From: a virus | DNA length: 29,320 nt | Virus record (IMG/VR): IMGVR_UViG_3300049218_000484 | Coordinates: 1 to 29,320 of that record | Reading direction: 5' to 3' (one strand) | In this document: piece after piece, positions 6,283 through 13,670 of the stretch | Position numbering within the stretch: the stretch's first letter is position 1 | Layout: each line of letters begins with the position of its first letter | Position numbers and translations under genes: made by a program | Notes under the pieces: model-generated | Databases searched by the model: none | What the model saw: only the letters and a program-made list of their open reading frames with translations | What the model was told of the DNA's origin: nothing

Positions 6283-8033
6283 TGGTCGGCTGGACGCCTC
6301 CCGACGCGACCGGCCGCTCGCCGCCGCCCCTGGTCGACCATCTCAACCGGCCGATCGACTTCGGCGTGTTGAAGCATGCGATCTCGGCACCGTCGCTCTC
6401 GACCATGCGCTCGGTCTACACCTCGGCAGTCAGCCGCGACATGAACCCGCGCAAGCTCGCCGCCATCCTGCGCGGGGCCGAGAGCGGCGACGTGCTCAGC
6501 TACCTGGAGCTGGCCGAGCAGATGGAGGAGAAGGATCTCCACTATCTGTCGGTGCTGGGCACGCGCAAGCGCGCGGTCAGCCAGCTCGACATCGAGGTCG
6601 AGGACGCCGACGAGAGCCCTGAGGCCAAGGCCTGCGGCGACCTTTTGCGCGACTGGCTGAAGCGGGAAACCCTGCAGCCCGAGCTGTTCGACGTGCTGGA
6701 CGCGGTGGGTAAGGGATACTCCATGTCGGAGATCGTCTGGGAGATGTCGGCCAAGGAGTGGCGGCCGGCGACCCTGTCGTGGACCGATCCGAGGTTCTTC
6801 CGCCTCGACATGGTCGATCTCCGCACGCCGCTTCTCTACGTCGACGGCGGCCAGTACGAGATGGCGCCCCCGTTCAAGTTCGTCTCCCACGTCCACCCGT
6901 CCAAGTCCGGCCTGCCGATCCGGTCTGGCCTGGCGCGGCCGGCGGCCTGGGCGTGGATGTTCAAGAACTACAGCATGAAGGACTGGGTCGCCTTCGCCGA
7001 GGTCTATGGCCTGCCGATCCGGGTGGGCAAGTATGGCCCCGGCGCGACGGACGACGAGCGGGCGATCCTGCTGCGCGGCGTGCAGTCGATCGGCTCCGAC
7101 GCCGCCGCCATCATCCCCGACTCCATGACGATCGAGTTCATCGAGTCCAAGTCGGGCCAGAGCGACGGCGCCCTGTTCCGGGAGCTGGCCGACTTCTGCG
7201 ATCAGCAGATGTCCAAGGCTGTCCTGGGCCAGACGGCGACCACCGACGCCATCGCCGGCGGCCATGCGGTCGGGCGCGAGCATCAGCTTGTGCGCGACGA
7301 TATCAAGCAAGCCGACGCGGTCCTGATCCAGTCGACGCTCAATCGCGATATCGCCCGGCCGATGGTGATGCTGAACCGCGGGCCGCAGGAGGCTTATCCG
7401 CGCTTTCGGGTGAAGACGCCGGACTGGGTCGATATCCAGGCGGTGGCCAACGCCGTAGGGACGCTGGCGCCCTATGGCCTCCGGGTAAAGCAAGCGGAGC
7501 TGCGCCAGAAGTTCGGGCTCACCGATCCGGACGAGGGCGACGAGGTGCTGAACGCCGGCGCGCCGGCGGCGCTGGATAGCGGCGAGGTCGGCCAGGGTCC
7601 CGGCGCGCCGCCGCCGCCAGGGGTGCGCAGGCCGGCTCAGATCAAGCCCCGCGCCGACGGCAAGGACCCGATCAAGGACGCCACGCCCACGCCCGCGACG
7701 GCGCTTGTGGCCCAAGCTAGCGGGGGGGGCGGAGTCGCGGCCTCTTACGCCCTCTCAAACCCTCTTAAACCGCAAACGGGGTCGGGGGGGCTCGACGAAC
7801 TGACCGAAGCGTCGCTCGATGAGTGGGAGCCGCTCGCCGCAGCGGTCGCCGCGCCGATCGAGCAGCTCCTGACCAACGCCTCGAGTCTCGAAGAGGTGCG
7901 CGACGGCCTGGCCGCCGTGATCGCCGCCATGGATCCGACCGCGACCGCCGAGCTGATGGCGCGCGCGGGCTTTGCAGCCCGCATCGCCGGCCTGGTCGGC
8001 ATGGCGCCGAACGGAAACGGAGGCGGCTCGTGA
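6282..8033 (+). CDS. Portal protein, DUF935 family (Mu gp29-like)
   Basis: 583 aa from ATG 6282. The DUF935 core is evident: MNPRKLAAILRGAESGD, LSVLGTRKRAVSQLDIEVE, GKGYSMSEIVWE, KDWVAFAEVYGLPIRVGKYG and LGQTATTDAIAGG. The protein forms the dodecameric ring through which DNA enters the capsid. After about residue 440 comes a Pro/Gly/Ala-rich linker encoded partly by G8 (7722-7729) and G7 (7784-7790) tracts, then a helical C-terminal domain (LDELTEASLDEWEPLAAAVA, then MDPTATAELMARAGFAARIA) typical of the family. Its stop overlaps the GTG of the next gene. The homopolymers would be prone to slippage. Confidence 0.93.
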   Translation: MVGWTPPDATGRSPPPLVDHLNRPIDFGVLKHAISAPSLSTMRSVYTSAVSRDMNPRKLAAILRGAESGDVLSYLELAEQMEEKDLHYLSVLGTRKRAVSQLDIEVEDADESPEAKACGDLLRDWLKRETLQPELFDVLDAVGKGYSMSEIVWEMSAKEWRPATLSWTDPRFFRLDMVDLRTPLLYVDGGQYEMAPPFKFVSHVHPSKSGLPIRSGLARPAAWAWMFKNYSMKDWVAFAEVYGLPIRVGKYGPGATDDERAILLRGVQSIGSDAAAIIPDSMTIEFIESKSGQSDGALFRELADFCDQQMSKAVLGQTATTDAIAGGHAVGREHQLVRDDIKQADAVLIQSTLNRDIARPMVMLNRGPQEAYPRFRVKTPDWVDIQAVANAVGTLAPYGLRVKQAELRQKFGLTDPDEGDEVLNAGAPAALDSGEVGQGPGAPPPPGVRRPAQIKPRADGKDPIKDATPTPATALVAQASGGGGVAASYALSNPLKPQTGSGGLDELTEASLDEWEPLAAAVAAPIEQLLTNASSLEEVRDGLAAVIAAMDPTATAELMARAGFAARIAGLVGMAPNGNGGGS

Positions 8034-8512
8034 GCTTCGCGGCCAGCTTTTCCATTGTCAGTCCGGGCGGTCCCTATACAGACGCCAATGGCGCGGCCCA
8101 AGTCGCTCCGGCGAACACGCCGCGGTTCGATCATACGGCGCAAGGGGTCGCCCTGGGACTGTTGGTGCAGGGGTTGCCCGAGGCCAGCGCGGCGGACGTG
8201 GTGACGATCGACGCCGGCGTCGTCGCAAACCAGGCCTGCACGATCCTGCACGTTTTGAAGCAGCCATCGGGATCCGTCGTCGCCAAGGCGATCTGGAGCC
8301 GCAATCCGACCCAGACGATCAATGCGCTTTTGAACGCCAAGGGTTGGCATCAGTCGATCGTCGTCGTCGGTCGCGCGCTGCGCGTGACGGACGGTGCGGT
8401 GACCTTTCGCGGCCAGACCTATGGCGTGGGGCAATATCTGGCGGTCGATCTGGCCGGCGCCGACGGCCTCGGCGCCAACGTGCCGGCCGAAACCCTGATC
8501 GTAGGAGCGTGA
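8030..8512 (+). CDS. Small phage structural-like protein, 160 aa
   Basis: GTG at 8030 overlaps the portal stop (GTGA). The N-terminus reads FSIVSPGGPYTDANGAAQVA, then NTPRFDHTAQGVALGLLVQG. The 'PRFDH....G.ALGLLv' pattern occurs in beta-rich phage tail and appendage proteins; this is pattern recognition, not an alignment. The rest is beta-strand rich with regular Val/Gly spacing, and there is no membrane segment. It precedes the giant fibre gene with almost no gap and may be expressed with it. It could be a small virion appendage, an adaptor for the fibre, or unrelated cargo. It has no counterpart at this place in Mu. Confidence 0.6.
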   Translation: MSFAASFSIVSPGGPYTDANGAAQVAPANTPRFDHTAQGVALGLLVQGLPEASAADVVTIDAGVVANQACTILHVLKQPSGSVVAKAIWSRNPTQTINALLNAKGWHQSIVVVGRALRVTDGAVTFRGQTYGVGQYLAVDLAGADGLGANVPAETLIVGA

Positions 8513-8514
8513 CG

Positions 8515-11500
8515 GTGAAACGGAGCCTGTTACATCGTCTCGTTATCGCGGCTGTTGCGGCTGTCGCGGCTGTCGCAACTGTGGCGTCGGTATCTGGGGC
8601 GCTGGCGCAAACCAACCCCATCCAGCTGACCCAGACCAACGAGCTGGCCTCGCTAAACGACCAGACTGTGGTCGCGGTCCAGCAGCCAAACGGCCCCTTG
8701 AGCCACGCCTCGCTCCCGGCCCTCAAGAGTTACGTCTTTTCCGAAAGCGCGCTGCCAGCGGCCAACCTGACGGGCACGGGGACCAATGTGCTGGCCGGCC
8801 TTCAGGCGGCGACCAACAGCGCCAATGGATTTCTGACGGGGGGCGGCGCCGCCACCGCGCTTGGTCTGCAGTCCGCCGCCTACCAACCCACAACAGCCTT
8901 CGATGCGGCCGGGGCGGCGGCGACGGCGTTGGCGTCGGCGCAGGCCTCAGGCTTACAGAGGTCCAACAACCTCAGCGACATTGCCTCGGCCGCAACAGCC
9001 CGTACGAACCTCGGCCTCGGGTCTGCGGCGACGCAGCCCGCCACAGCCTTCGATGCGGCCGGGGCGGCCGCGACGGCCCAGGCTACGGCAATCTCGACGG
9101 CCGAAGCCGCCAGCTTGCAGAGGGCCAACAACCTCAGCGACATTGCCTCGGCCGCCACAGCCCGCACGAACCTCGGCCTCGGGTCTGCGGCGACGCAGCC
9201 CACCACAGCCTTCGATGCGGCCGGTACAGCGGCGACCGCCCAATCTACGGCGATCTCGACGGCCGAAGCCGCCAGCTTGCAGAGGTCCAACAACCTCAGC
9301 GACATTGCCTCGGCCGCAACAGCCCGCACGAACCTCGGCCTAAACGGAACCGGCTTCGCCGCCGCCGCCGCCAACCCCGTCAACACCACGGGAGGGTTGG
9401 CGACCTATCAGATCGCATCGTCGTCTACCTTAGGGTTGGTCAAACCGGACAATGCGTCGATCCTCGTCAACGGATCCGGGACGCTAACGGCGACGGCGGC
9501 CAGCGTGGGGGCGTGCGCTCTGACAGGGTGTACTTATTCTGGGCCTATATTGAGCAGCGGAAGCGCCACGTTTCCGCTTTACTATACGACCGGGGCAAAT
9601 GCAGGATATTCGTTCGGAGATAGAAACGCATCCGACACGGCGACTAATTTACTTTATAGAATCAATAATTATGTAGATTTGTATGACACCACCTTTGGAA
9701 ACCTTCTAAGCATTAACGCCGTCACCGGCGCCACCGTCATTGCGGGCAGCTTAACTGCAGGCGTAAGCTATACAGCGGGCTTGGCGGTAAACGGATGCTC
9801 GTTAACAGGCCTATATTTCTGTGCCGCGGGACAAGCCGCCTTTACGGGGGTCTTGAGCATCCAATCCGGAAACCAATTTGGCGGCGCATACGGCGGCGAG
9901 CTGGAGCTCACCAATACGTCTTCTGGCGCGACAAACCCAAATAAAATTATTCGGTTGGGCTCAACGGGCGATTTGCAAATCGTGAACAGTGCAAATTCTT
10001 CGATCATTGCGGATTTGACCGATGCCGGTGTTCTAAATTTGACACAGACGCCTACCGTCAACGGCGTACCGTTGGCCAACTCCAGTTCGACCTATTCAGC
10101 GGGGTCGTGTCTGACCTTGTCAGGTACCGTCTTCAGTCTGACTGCCTCCTGCAGTACACTGACCAACTACGCCACTCTATCTGGCGCCACCTTTACAGGT
10201 CCGGTCAACGGCACGCTGGCGTCGTTTAGTGGCTCCGGCTGGCAATATTTCCTCGGCAATACGGTCGGCAATACGGGAAGCGCCTTCCCCGCAGGAACGG
10301 CGGCGGGGGGCTTGGGCGTAGCCTGGAACGTTACGAATGGCCAAGCCGAGGTTGATTTTTTGAACCGGACCAACCTCGGCGACCCTTCAGGTTTCGCCTT
10401 CTACCAGCAGCCCGCCGCCACCGGCACGCCGACGCAGATCGCCTATTTGGGATCGGCCGAGGATACTTTTCCGGAGCCTATTTATGGAACCGGCTCGACG
10501 AACACTTTGAGCTGTCCTGTGAACTTTGACAGCAACGGCCCGACAGCCGAGCTTTGCGCCATTACGTCCACCACGGCATCCGGAAACAAATCGCAGTGGG
10601 GATGGATGGTCAGCAACACCTCCAACGCTGTAAGCACATCGGGGGCGGAGGCTGGGGCGCTATATGTGGCCAATAATTGCCTTTCGGGCGCACCCAAGTG
10701 CTGGGGAATGGCCCTTACCAATGTGTCGGAAGCGGGATCGGCAGGCGGACAAGCCTTAGAACTTATATCTGCGAACGGAAGTTGCGATCCAGGCGTTCCC
10801 TGGCATCCCACGACATCTTGTATTACTCCCACGATCGGAATGCTAATTGATGGCGTCGGCAATTCCACATCTAACGTTTATGCAGGAGAAGCTGCATTTT
10901 ACATTGTCAATTCATCAACGGGTGCAATATTTCACGCCGGAATGTTTATAGGAAACAATCCAGGCGGAGCAAGCAGCGTAGATCAGTGCGCCGTTTGCGA
11001 TTATTCCGGCGATTACACTGTAATGAGAGTTGGCGGCACGCACACTCACTTTTATTATCCTGAGTCGAATTACACGCCGGCCAGCTATACCTCGACGATG
11101 TGGGATGGGGAATTGACGATAGGCGACTCGTCGGAGTCAGGCCCCATGATCAGCGTCGCCAACAGTACGGCGACTTGCGTAGGTTCGCCGTCGACCGGCG
11201 CGTTTGGGTGGTCTTGCTCGTCGGATGCACGGCTCAAAACCGACTACGGCCCAGACGGCGATGAGCTGGCCTACATCAACAGCCTGCCTATCGACCGCTA
11301 CAAGGTCAACGCCACTGGCGAGATCACGGTCGGACCCATCGCTCAGCAACTCCAAAAGGTCCATCCCGAGATGGTCCATGAGGTCGAGGACGACCTGATC
11401 CCGGCCGATAAGGAAAACGCCGCCGGAACCATGCTATCGGCCGATCAACCAAATATCTGGAAACTCACGCGCGGCATCCAGGAAGTGTGGTCTCACGACC

Positions 11501-11646
11501 TCGACCAAGACGCCGAAATCGCCGCCCTCAAGGCGCTGACACGCAGACAACAATCCCAAATCGCAGCGCTCAGTTCGGGCGCCAGATGGACGCCTGCCAA
11601 CGACAACGGCGTGCTCGGCTTTTTACGTCACTTAATCGCTCGCTAA
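8515..11646 (+). CDS. Large fibre-like protein with Sec signal peptide and C-terminal peptidase S74 chaperone
   Basis: 1043 aa from GTG 8515; GTG 8509 in the same frame adds two residues. Residues 1-31 form a convincing signal peptide: K2, R3, H7 and R8, a hydrophobic core of A/V/I, and GALA before Q32. Residues about 120-280 hold repeats of NNLSDIASAATARTNLGLGS, a motif common in phage fibres, encoded by tandem DNA repeats. The middle (about 330-900) is beta-rich, with 16 Cys. The C-terminus is a peptidase S74 intramolecular chaperone: S903-D904-A-R-L-K908 (Ser/Lys spaced +5 as in endosialidase), then GPIAQQLQKVHPEMV and a coiled coil. Autocleavage would release the last 140 residues after trimer folding. 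It is probably a trimeric surface or virion fibre. Codon use turns AT-richer from about 9530 to 11200. Confidence 0.88.
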   Translation: MKRSLLHRLVIAAVAAVAAVATVASVSGALAQTNPIQLTQTNELASLNDQTVVAVQQPNGPLSHASLPALKSYVFSESALPAANLTGTGTNVLAGLQAATNSANGFLTGGGAATALGLQSAAYQPTTAFDAAGAAATALASAQASGLQRSNNLSDIASAATARTNLGLGSAATQPATAFDAAGAAATAQATAISTAEAASLQRANNLSDIASAATARTNLGLGSAATQPTTAFDAAGTAATAQSTAISTAEAASLQRSNNLSDIASAATARTNLGLNGTGFAAAAANPVNTTGGLATYQIASSSTLGLVKPDNASILVNGSGTLTATAASVGACALTGCTYSGPILSSGSATFPLYYTTGANAGYSFGDRNASDTATNLLYRINNYVDLYDTTFGNLLSINAVTGATVIAGSLTAGVSYTAGLAVNGCSLTGLYFCAAGQAAFTGVLSIQSGNQFGGAYGGELELTNTSSGATNPNKIIRLGSTGDLQIVNSANSSIIADLTDAGVLNLTQTPTVNGVPLANSSSTYSAGSCLTLSGTVFSLTASCSTLTNYATLSGATFTGPVNGTLASFSGSGWQYFLGNTVGNTGSAFPAGTAAGGLGVAWNVTNGQAEVDFLNRTNLGDPSGFAFYQQPAATGTPTQIAYLGSAEDTFPEPIYGTGSTNTLSCPVNFDSNGPTAELCAITSTTASGNKSQWGWMVSNTSNAVSTSGAEAGALYVANNCLSGAPKCWGMALTNVSEAGSAGGQALELISANGSCDPGVPWHPTTSCITPTIGMLIDGVGNSTSNVYAGEAAFYIVNSSTGAIFHAGMFIGNNPGGASSVDQCAVCDYSGDYTVMRVGGTHTHFYYPESNYTPASYTSTMWDGELTIGDSSESGPMISVANSTATCVGSPSTGAFGWSCSSDARLKTDYGPDGDELAYINSLPIDRYKVNATGEITVGPIAQQLQKVHPEMVHEVEDDLIPADKENAAGTMLSADQPNIWKLTRGIQEVWSHDLDQDAEIAALKALTRRQQSQIAALSSGARWTPANDNGVLGFLRHLIAR
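8899..9345 (+). repeat. Imperfect tandem repeats (150/162 bp) in the fibre gene
   Basis: The phrase CTCAGCGACATTGCCTCGGC starts at 8971, 9133 and 9295 (162-bp spacing), and CGATGCGGCCGG starts at 8901, 9051 and 9213 (150 then 162). The units are nearly identical at the DNA level and encode about 50-54 residues each: AATARTNLGLGSAATQ, AFDAAG and ISTAEAASLQR. The first unit is 12 bp shorter. This points to recent duplication or homogenisation by recombination, which could change fibre length. Confidence 0.9.
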
Positions 11647-11659
11647 AGGAAAAACAGAG

Positions 11660-11929
11660 ATGGACACGTCAGACGCTGGATATTTTTGTATATTGCTAGC
11701 TTTCCTTGTGGTTGCATTTATTTTTCCTTTTGGTTTAATTTCAATTATTAAAGATAAAGATGCTAAAATTAAAAGATTAGAAAGTGGTAAAGATACAGAT
11801 TTAATAAAATTGACAAATATTATAATAGAAACAAGTAAGAACGTTCCCGAAAAAGATGCGTTCAAAATTGCAAAGAAAATTATCGATTTAGGATGGCAAC
11901 CCCCAAGCTTTAACTCGCGTCGTTTCTAA
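11660..11929 (+). CDS. AT-rich gene for a small single-TM membrane protein, 89 aa
   Basis: ATG 11660 follows AAGGA at 11646-11650. Residues about 8-30 are strongly hydrophobic (FCILLAFLVVAFIFPFGLIS) and form one transmembrane helix; a Lys-rich cytoplasmic helix follows (KDKDAKIKRLESGKDTDLIK), then a region ending GWQPPSFNSRRF. By hand count the gene is about 31% GC (83 of 270), in a window that is otherwise strongly GC-rich, and it uses AAA, ATT, TTA and ATA freely. That marks it as a recent import. I do not recognise a family. Being just downstream of the secreted fibre, it may be a moron gene, for example an exclusion-type membrane protein, but this is speculation. Confidence 0.75.
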   Translation: MDTSDAGYFCILLAFLVVAFIFPFGLISIIKDKDAKIKRLESGKDTDLIKLTNIIIETSKNVPEKDAFKIAKKIIDLGWQPPSFNSRRF

Positions 11930-11949
11930 CCGTAAAGGGAGCATCCCTC

Positions 11950-12219
11950 ATGTTCGCAACTCTTCTCGGCGCCGCGGCTGCGGCCAGCGTCGCCACCGCC
12001 CAGCCGGTCAAGCCGCCGGAAAAACTTCACCTCGATCTGCCGACGGCCTATGTGGAAGCGTTGATCGACGCGGTGAAATGGGACGTCGACCAACCCAATC
12101 ACCACGCCCTGACCTATGACCAGAAGAGCGAAGTGATGCAGGCGATCGTCCAACAAGCCGCGCCGCAGATTCGCGCAACGCCTGCGCCTGCCGCACCTGG
12201 TCCTGAGCAAAAGAAGTAG
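11950..12219 (+). CDS. Small hypothetical protein, 89 aa, hydrophobic N-terminus
   Basis: ATG 11950 is preceded by AAAGGGAG (about 11933-11940), a good ribosome site. Residues 1-18 (MFATLLGAAAAASVATAQ) are hydrophobic and could be a weak signal sequence, although positive charges are missing. The remainder is helical: KLHLDLPTAYVEALIDAVKW, then DQKSEVMQAIVQQAAPQ, with a Pro/Ala/Lys tail. GC content returns to the level of the phage backbone. It is the last gene of the insertion before MuF. No family recognised. Confidence 0.6.
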   Translation: MFATLLGAAAAASVATAQPVKPPEKLHLDLPTAYVEALIDAVKWDVDQPNHHALTYDQKSEVMQAIVQQAAPQIRATPAPAAPGPEQKK

Positions 12220-12231
12220 GGGTCGCGCCCG

Positions 12232-13542
12232 ATGGCGCCGGTCAAGTTCGCGCCCGTTCAGCCGACCGACGCCATCGCCTTCTTTCGGGCCAAGGGGTTC
12301 AGGATAGGGTTCGCCTGGCAGGACATCTGGCAGGAGGAGCACGCCAAGGCTTTCACCGTCGCCAAGGCGATGGACGCGGACCTGCTCGCCGACATTCGCG
12401 ACGCGGTCGATCAGGCTCTGGCCAACGGCACGACGTTCGACACGTTCAAGAAGGAGCTGACGCCCAAGCTGAAAAGCCGCGGATGGTGGGGTCAGAAGCC
12501 GCTAATCGACCCTCAGACCGGCGAGCCCCAGCTCGTGCAGCTCGGCAGCGATCGGCGGCTAGCGACGATCTTCGATATCAACGTCCGCACTGCCTACGCC
12601 GCCGGCGCCTGGGTCGGCTTTCAGCGCTCGAAGCGTTATCTGCCTTATCTGAAATACAACCACCTGGACCCGCAGCCGCACCCCAGACCCGAGCACCAGG
12701 CGTGGAACGGGATCATCGTGCATATCGACGATCCCTGGCTCGACGAACACTATCCGCCCTGCGATTGGGGCTGCCATTGCTGGATGACGGCGCTCACGCC
12801 CAGCCAGGCGCGGCGCGAAAAGCGCTGGGGCGAGAAGCCGGCGGTGTTTCCGAAAAAGGCCTACCGTAATCCACGTACCGGCCAGGTGGTCGAGCTCGAG
12901 CAGGGGATAGGGCCTGGCTGGGCTTACAACGTGGGAAAGTCGTATCTCGAATCCCTCAGCCCGCCGCCCCTTAAGCCCCGCGCCGTCACGGCCGCCGAGC
13001 CCGGCGTGGATCTCGACGAACTGCAACGGGGCCAGCCCTCGGCCGAGCCGCTGACGCCTTTGCCGTCGCCCCGGGTTGTGCCGGAGCGCCAGATTCCGAT
13101 TCCCGGCGCCGACGAGGACGAGGCGATCGCCAACTTCCTGGGCGGCTTCGCGGCCTCGCCTGACGAGACCCTGCTGTACGCCGACCAGGCCGGCGATCGC
13201 CTCGCGATCGGCCCCGGCCTGTTCCGCGACGCCGCCGGCCACGCTGTCCCGCTGCCGGCCGAGCTGGTGAAGGCGCTCCCCGTCATCGGCGTGGCGCTGC
13301 GCGAGCCGATGGAGATCCGCAGCGTCTGGACCTTTGGGCCGCCCCGAGCTGGCCAACCGCCGCTCTCCATGCTCGTGCGCCGTTATATCGCGCGGGTGAT
13401 GTTCGCCGGGAAGGCGGTCGATGTCGTGGTCGATGTCGGCAAACAGGGCTGGACGGCGCGGACCTCGATCGAGGACGCGGCGTTGCGCCTGGACGACTGG
13501 CGGCGCGGCTTTGTGCTGTGGCCGCCGAAACCGCAGCCCTGA
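12232..13542 (+). CDS. MuF head morphogenesis protein (Mu gp30-like) with C-terminal PBECR-like nuclease-fold domain
   Basis: 436 aa. Residues 1-240 are a classical MuF: DAIAFFRAKGFRIGFAWQDI, IFDINVRTAYAAGAWVGFQR, then HQAWNGIIVHIDDPWLDEHY and CDWGCHCW (177-184). MuF proteins bind the portal and enter the capsid, and some are ejected with the DNA. After a Pro-rich linker (245-290) there is an extra domain (about 295-430): DETLLYADQAGDRLA, REPMEIRSVWTF, LVRRYIARVMFAGKAVDVVV and GWTARTS. This 'P.EI..W...RRYI......VVV....W.T' pattern recalls PBECR (phage-Barnase-EndoU-Colicin-RelE-like) domains found fused to MuF; that link is moderate. The upstream gap is 12 bases; downstream is a 128-base gap with a hairpin. 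Confidence 0.9.
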   Translation: MAPVKFAPVQPTDAIAFFRAKGFRIGFAWQDIWQEEHAKAFTVAKAMDADLLADIRDAVDQALANGTTFDTFKKELTPKLKSRGWWGQKPLIDPQTGEPQLVQLGSDRRLATIFDINVRTAYAAGAWVGFQRSKRYLPYLKYNHLDPQPHPRPEHQAWNGIIVHIDDPWLDEHYPPCDWGCHCWMTALTPSQARREKRWGEKPAVFPKKAYRNPRTGQVVELEQGIGPGWAYNVGKSYLESLSPPPLKPRAVTAAEPGVDLDELQRGQPSAEPLTPLPSPRVVPERQIPIPGADEDEAIANFLGGFAASPDETLLYADQAGDRLAIGPGLFRDAAGHAVPLPAELVKALPVIGVALREPMEIRSVWTFGPPRAGQPPLSMLVRRYIARVMFAGKAVDVVVDVGKQGWTARTSIEDAALRLDDWRRGFVLWPPKPQP

Positions 13543-13613
13543 CAGGCCGAAAAGAGACTTCTCATTGACGCCTGAGACGCTCAAGTTGGGCCTCTCATTG
13601 TGGCGCATCGCTT

Positions 13614-13635
13614 CACCCTGAAGTCCTTCAGGGTG
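13614..13635. repeat. Hairpin repeat, copy 2
   Basis: CACCCTGAAG / CTTCAGGGTG with a TC loop, identical in both arms to the copy at 993-1014 and flanked by similar bases (CTTCACC... and ...GGTGGG). It lies in the 128-base gap (13543-13670) between MuF and the protease gene, which is otherwise featureless apart from a small CTCATTG direct repeat at about 13561 and 13594. It could attenuate or terminate transcription, stabilise the mRNA 3' end, or be a host REP-type element. Confidence 0.75.
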
Positions 13636-13670
13636 GGTCGCCCTGGCGTCGGTCGCCATTGTCGCGATCA

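Noticed and set aside
6150-7715. Reverse-strand open frame of 521 codons opposite the portal gene
   Set aside because: The forward frame is a clear DUF935 portal; the reverse product is low-information Arg/Gly/Leu/His sequence.
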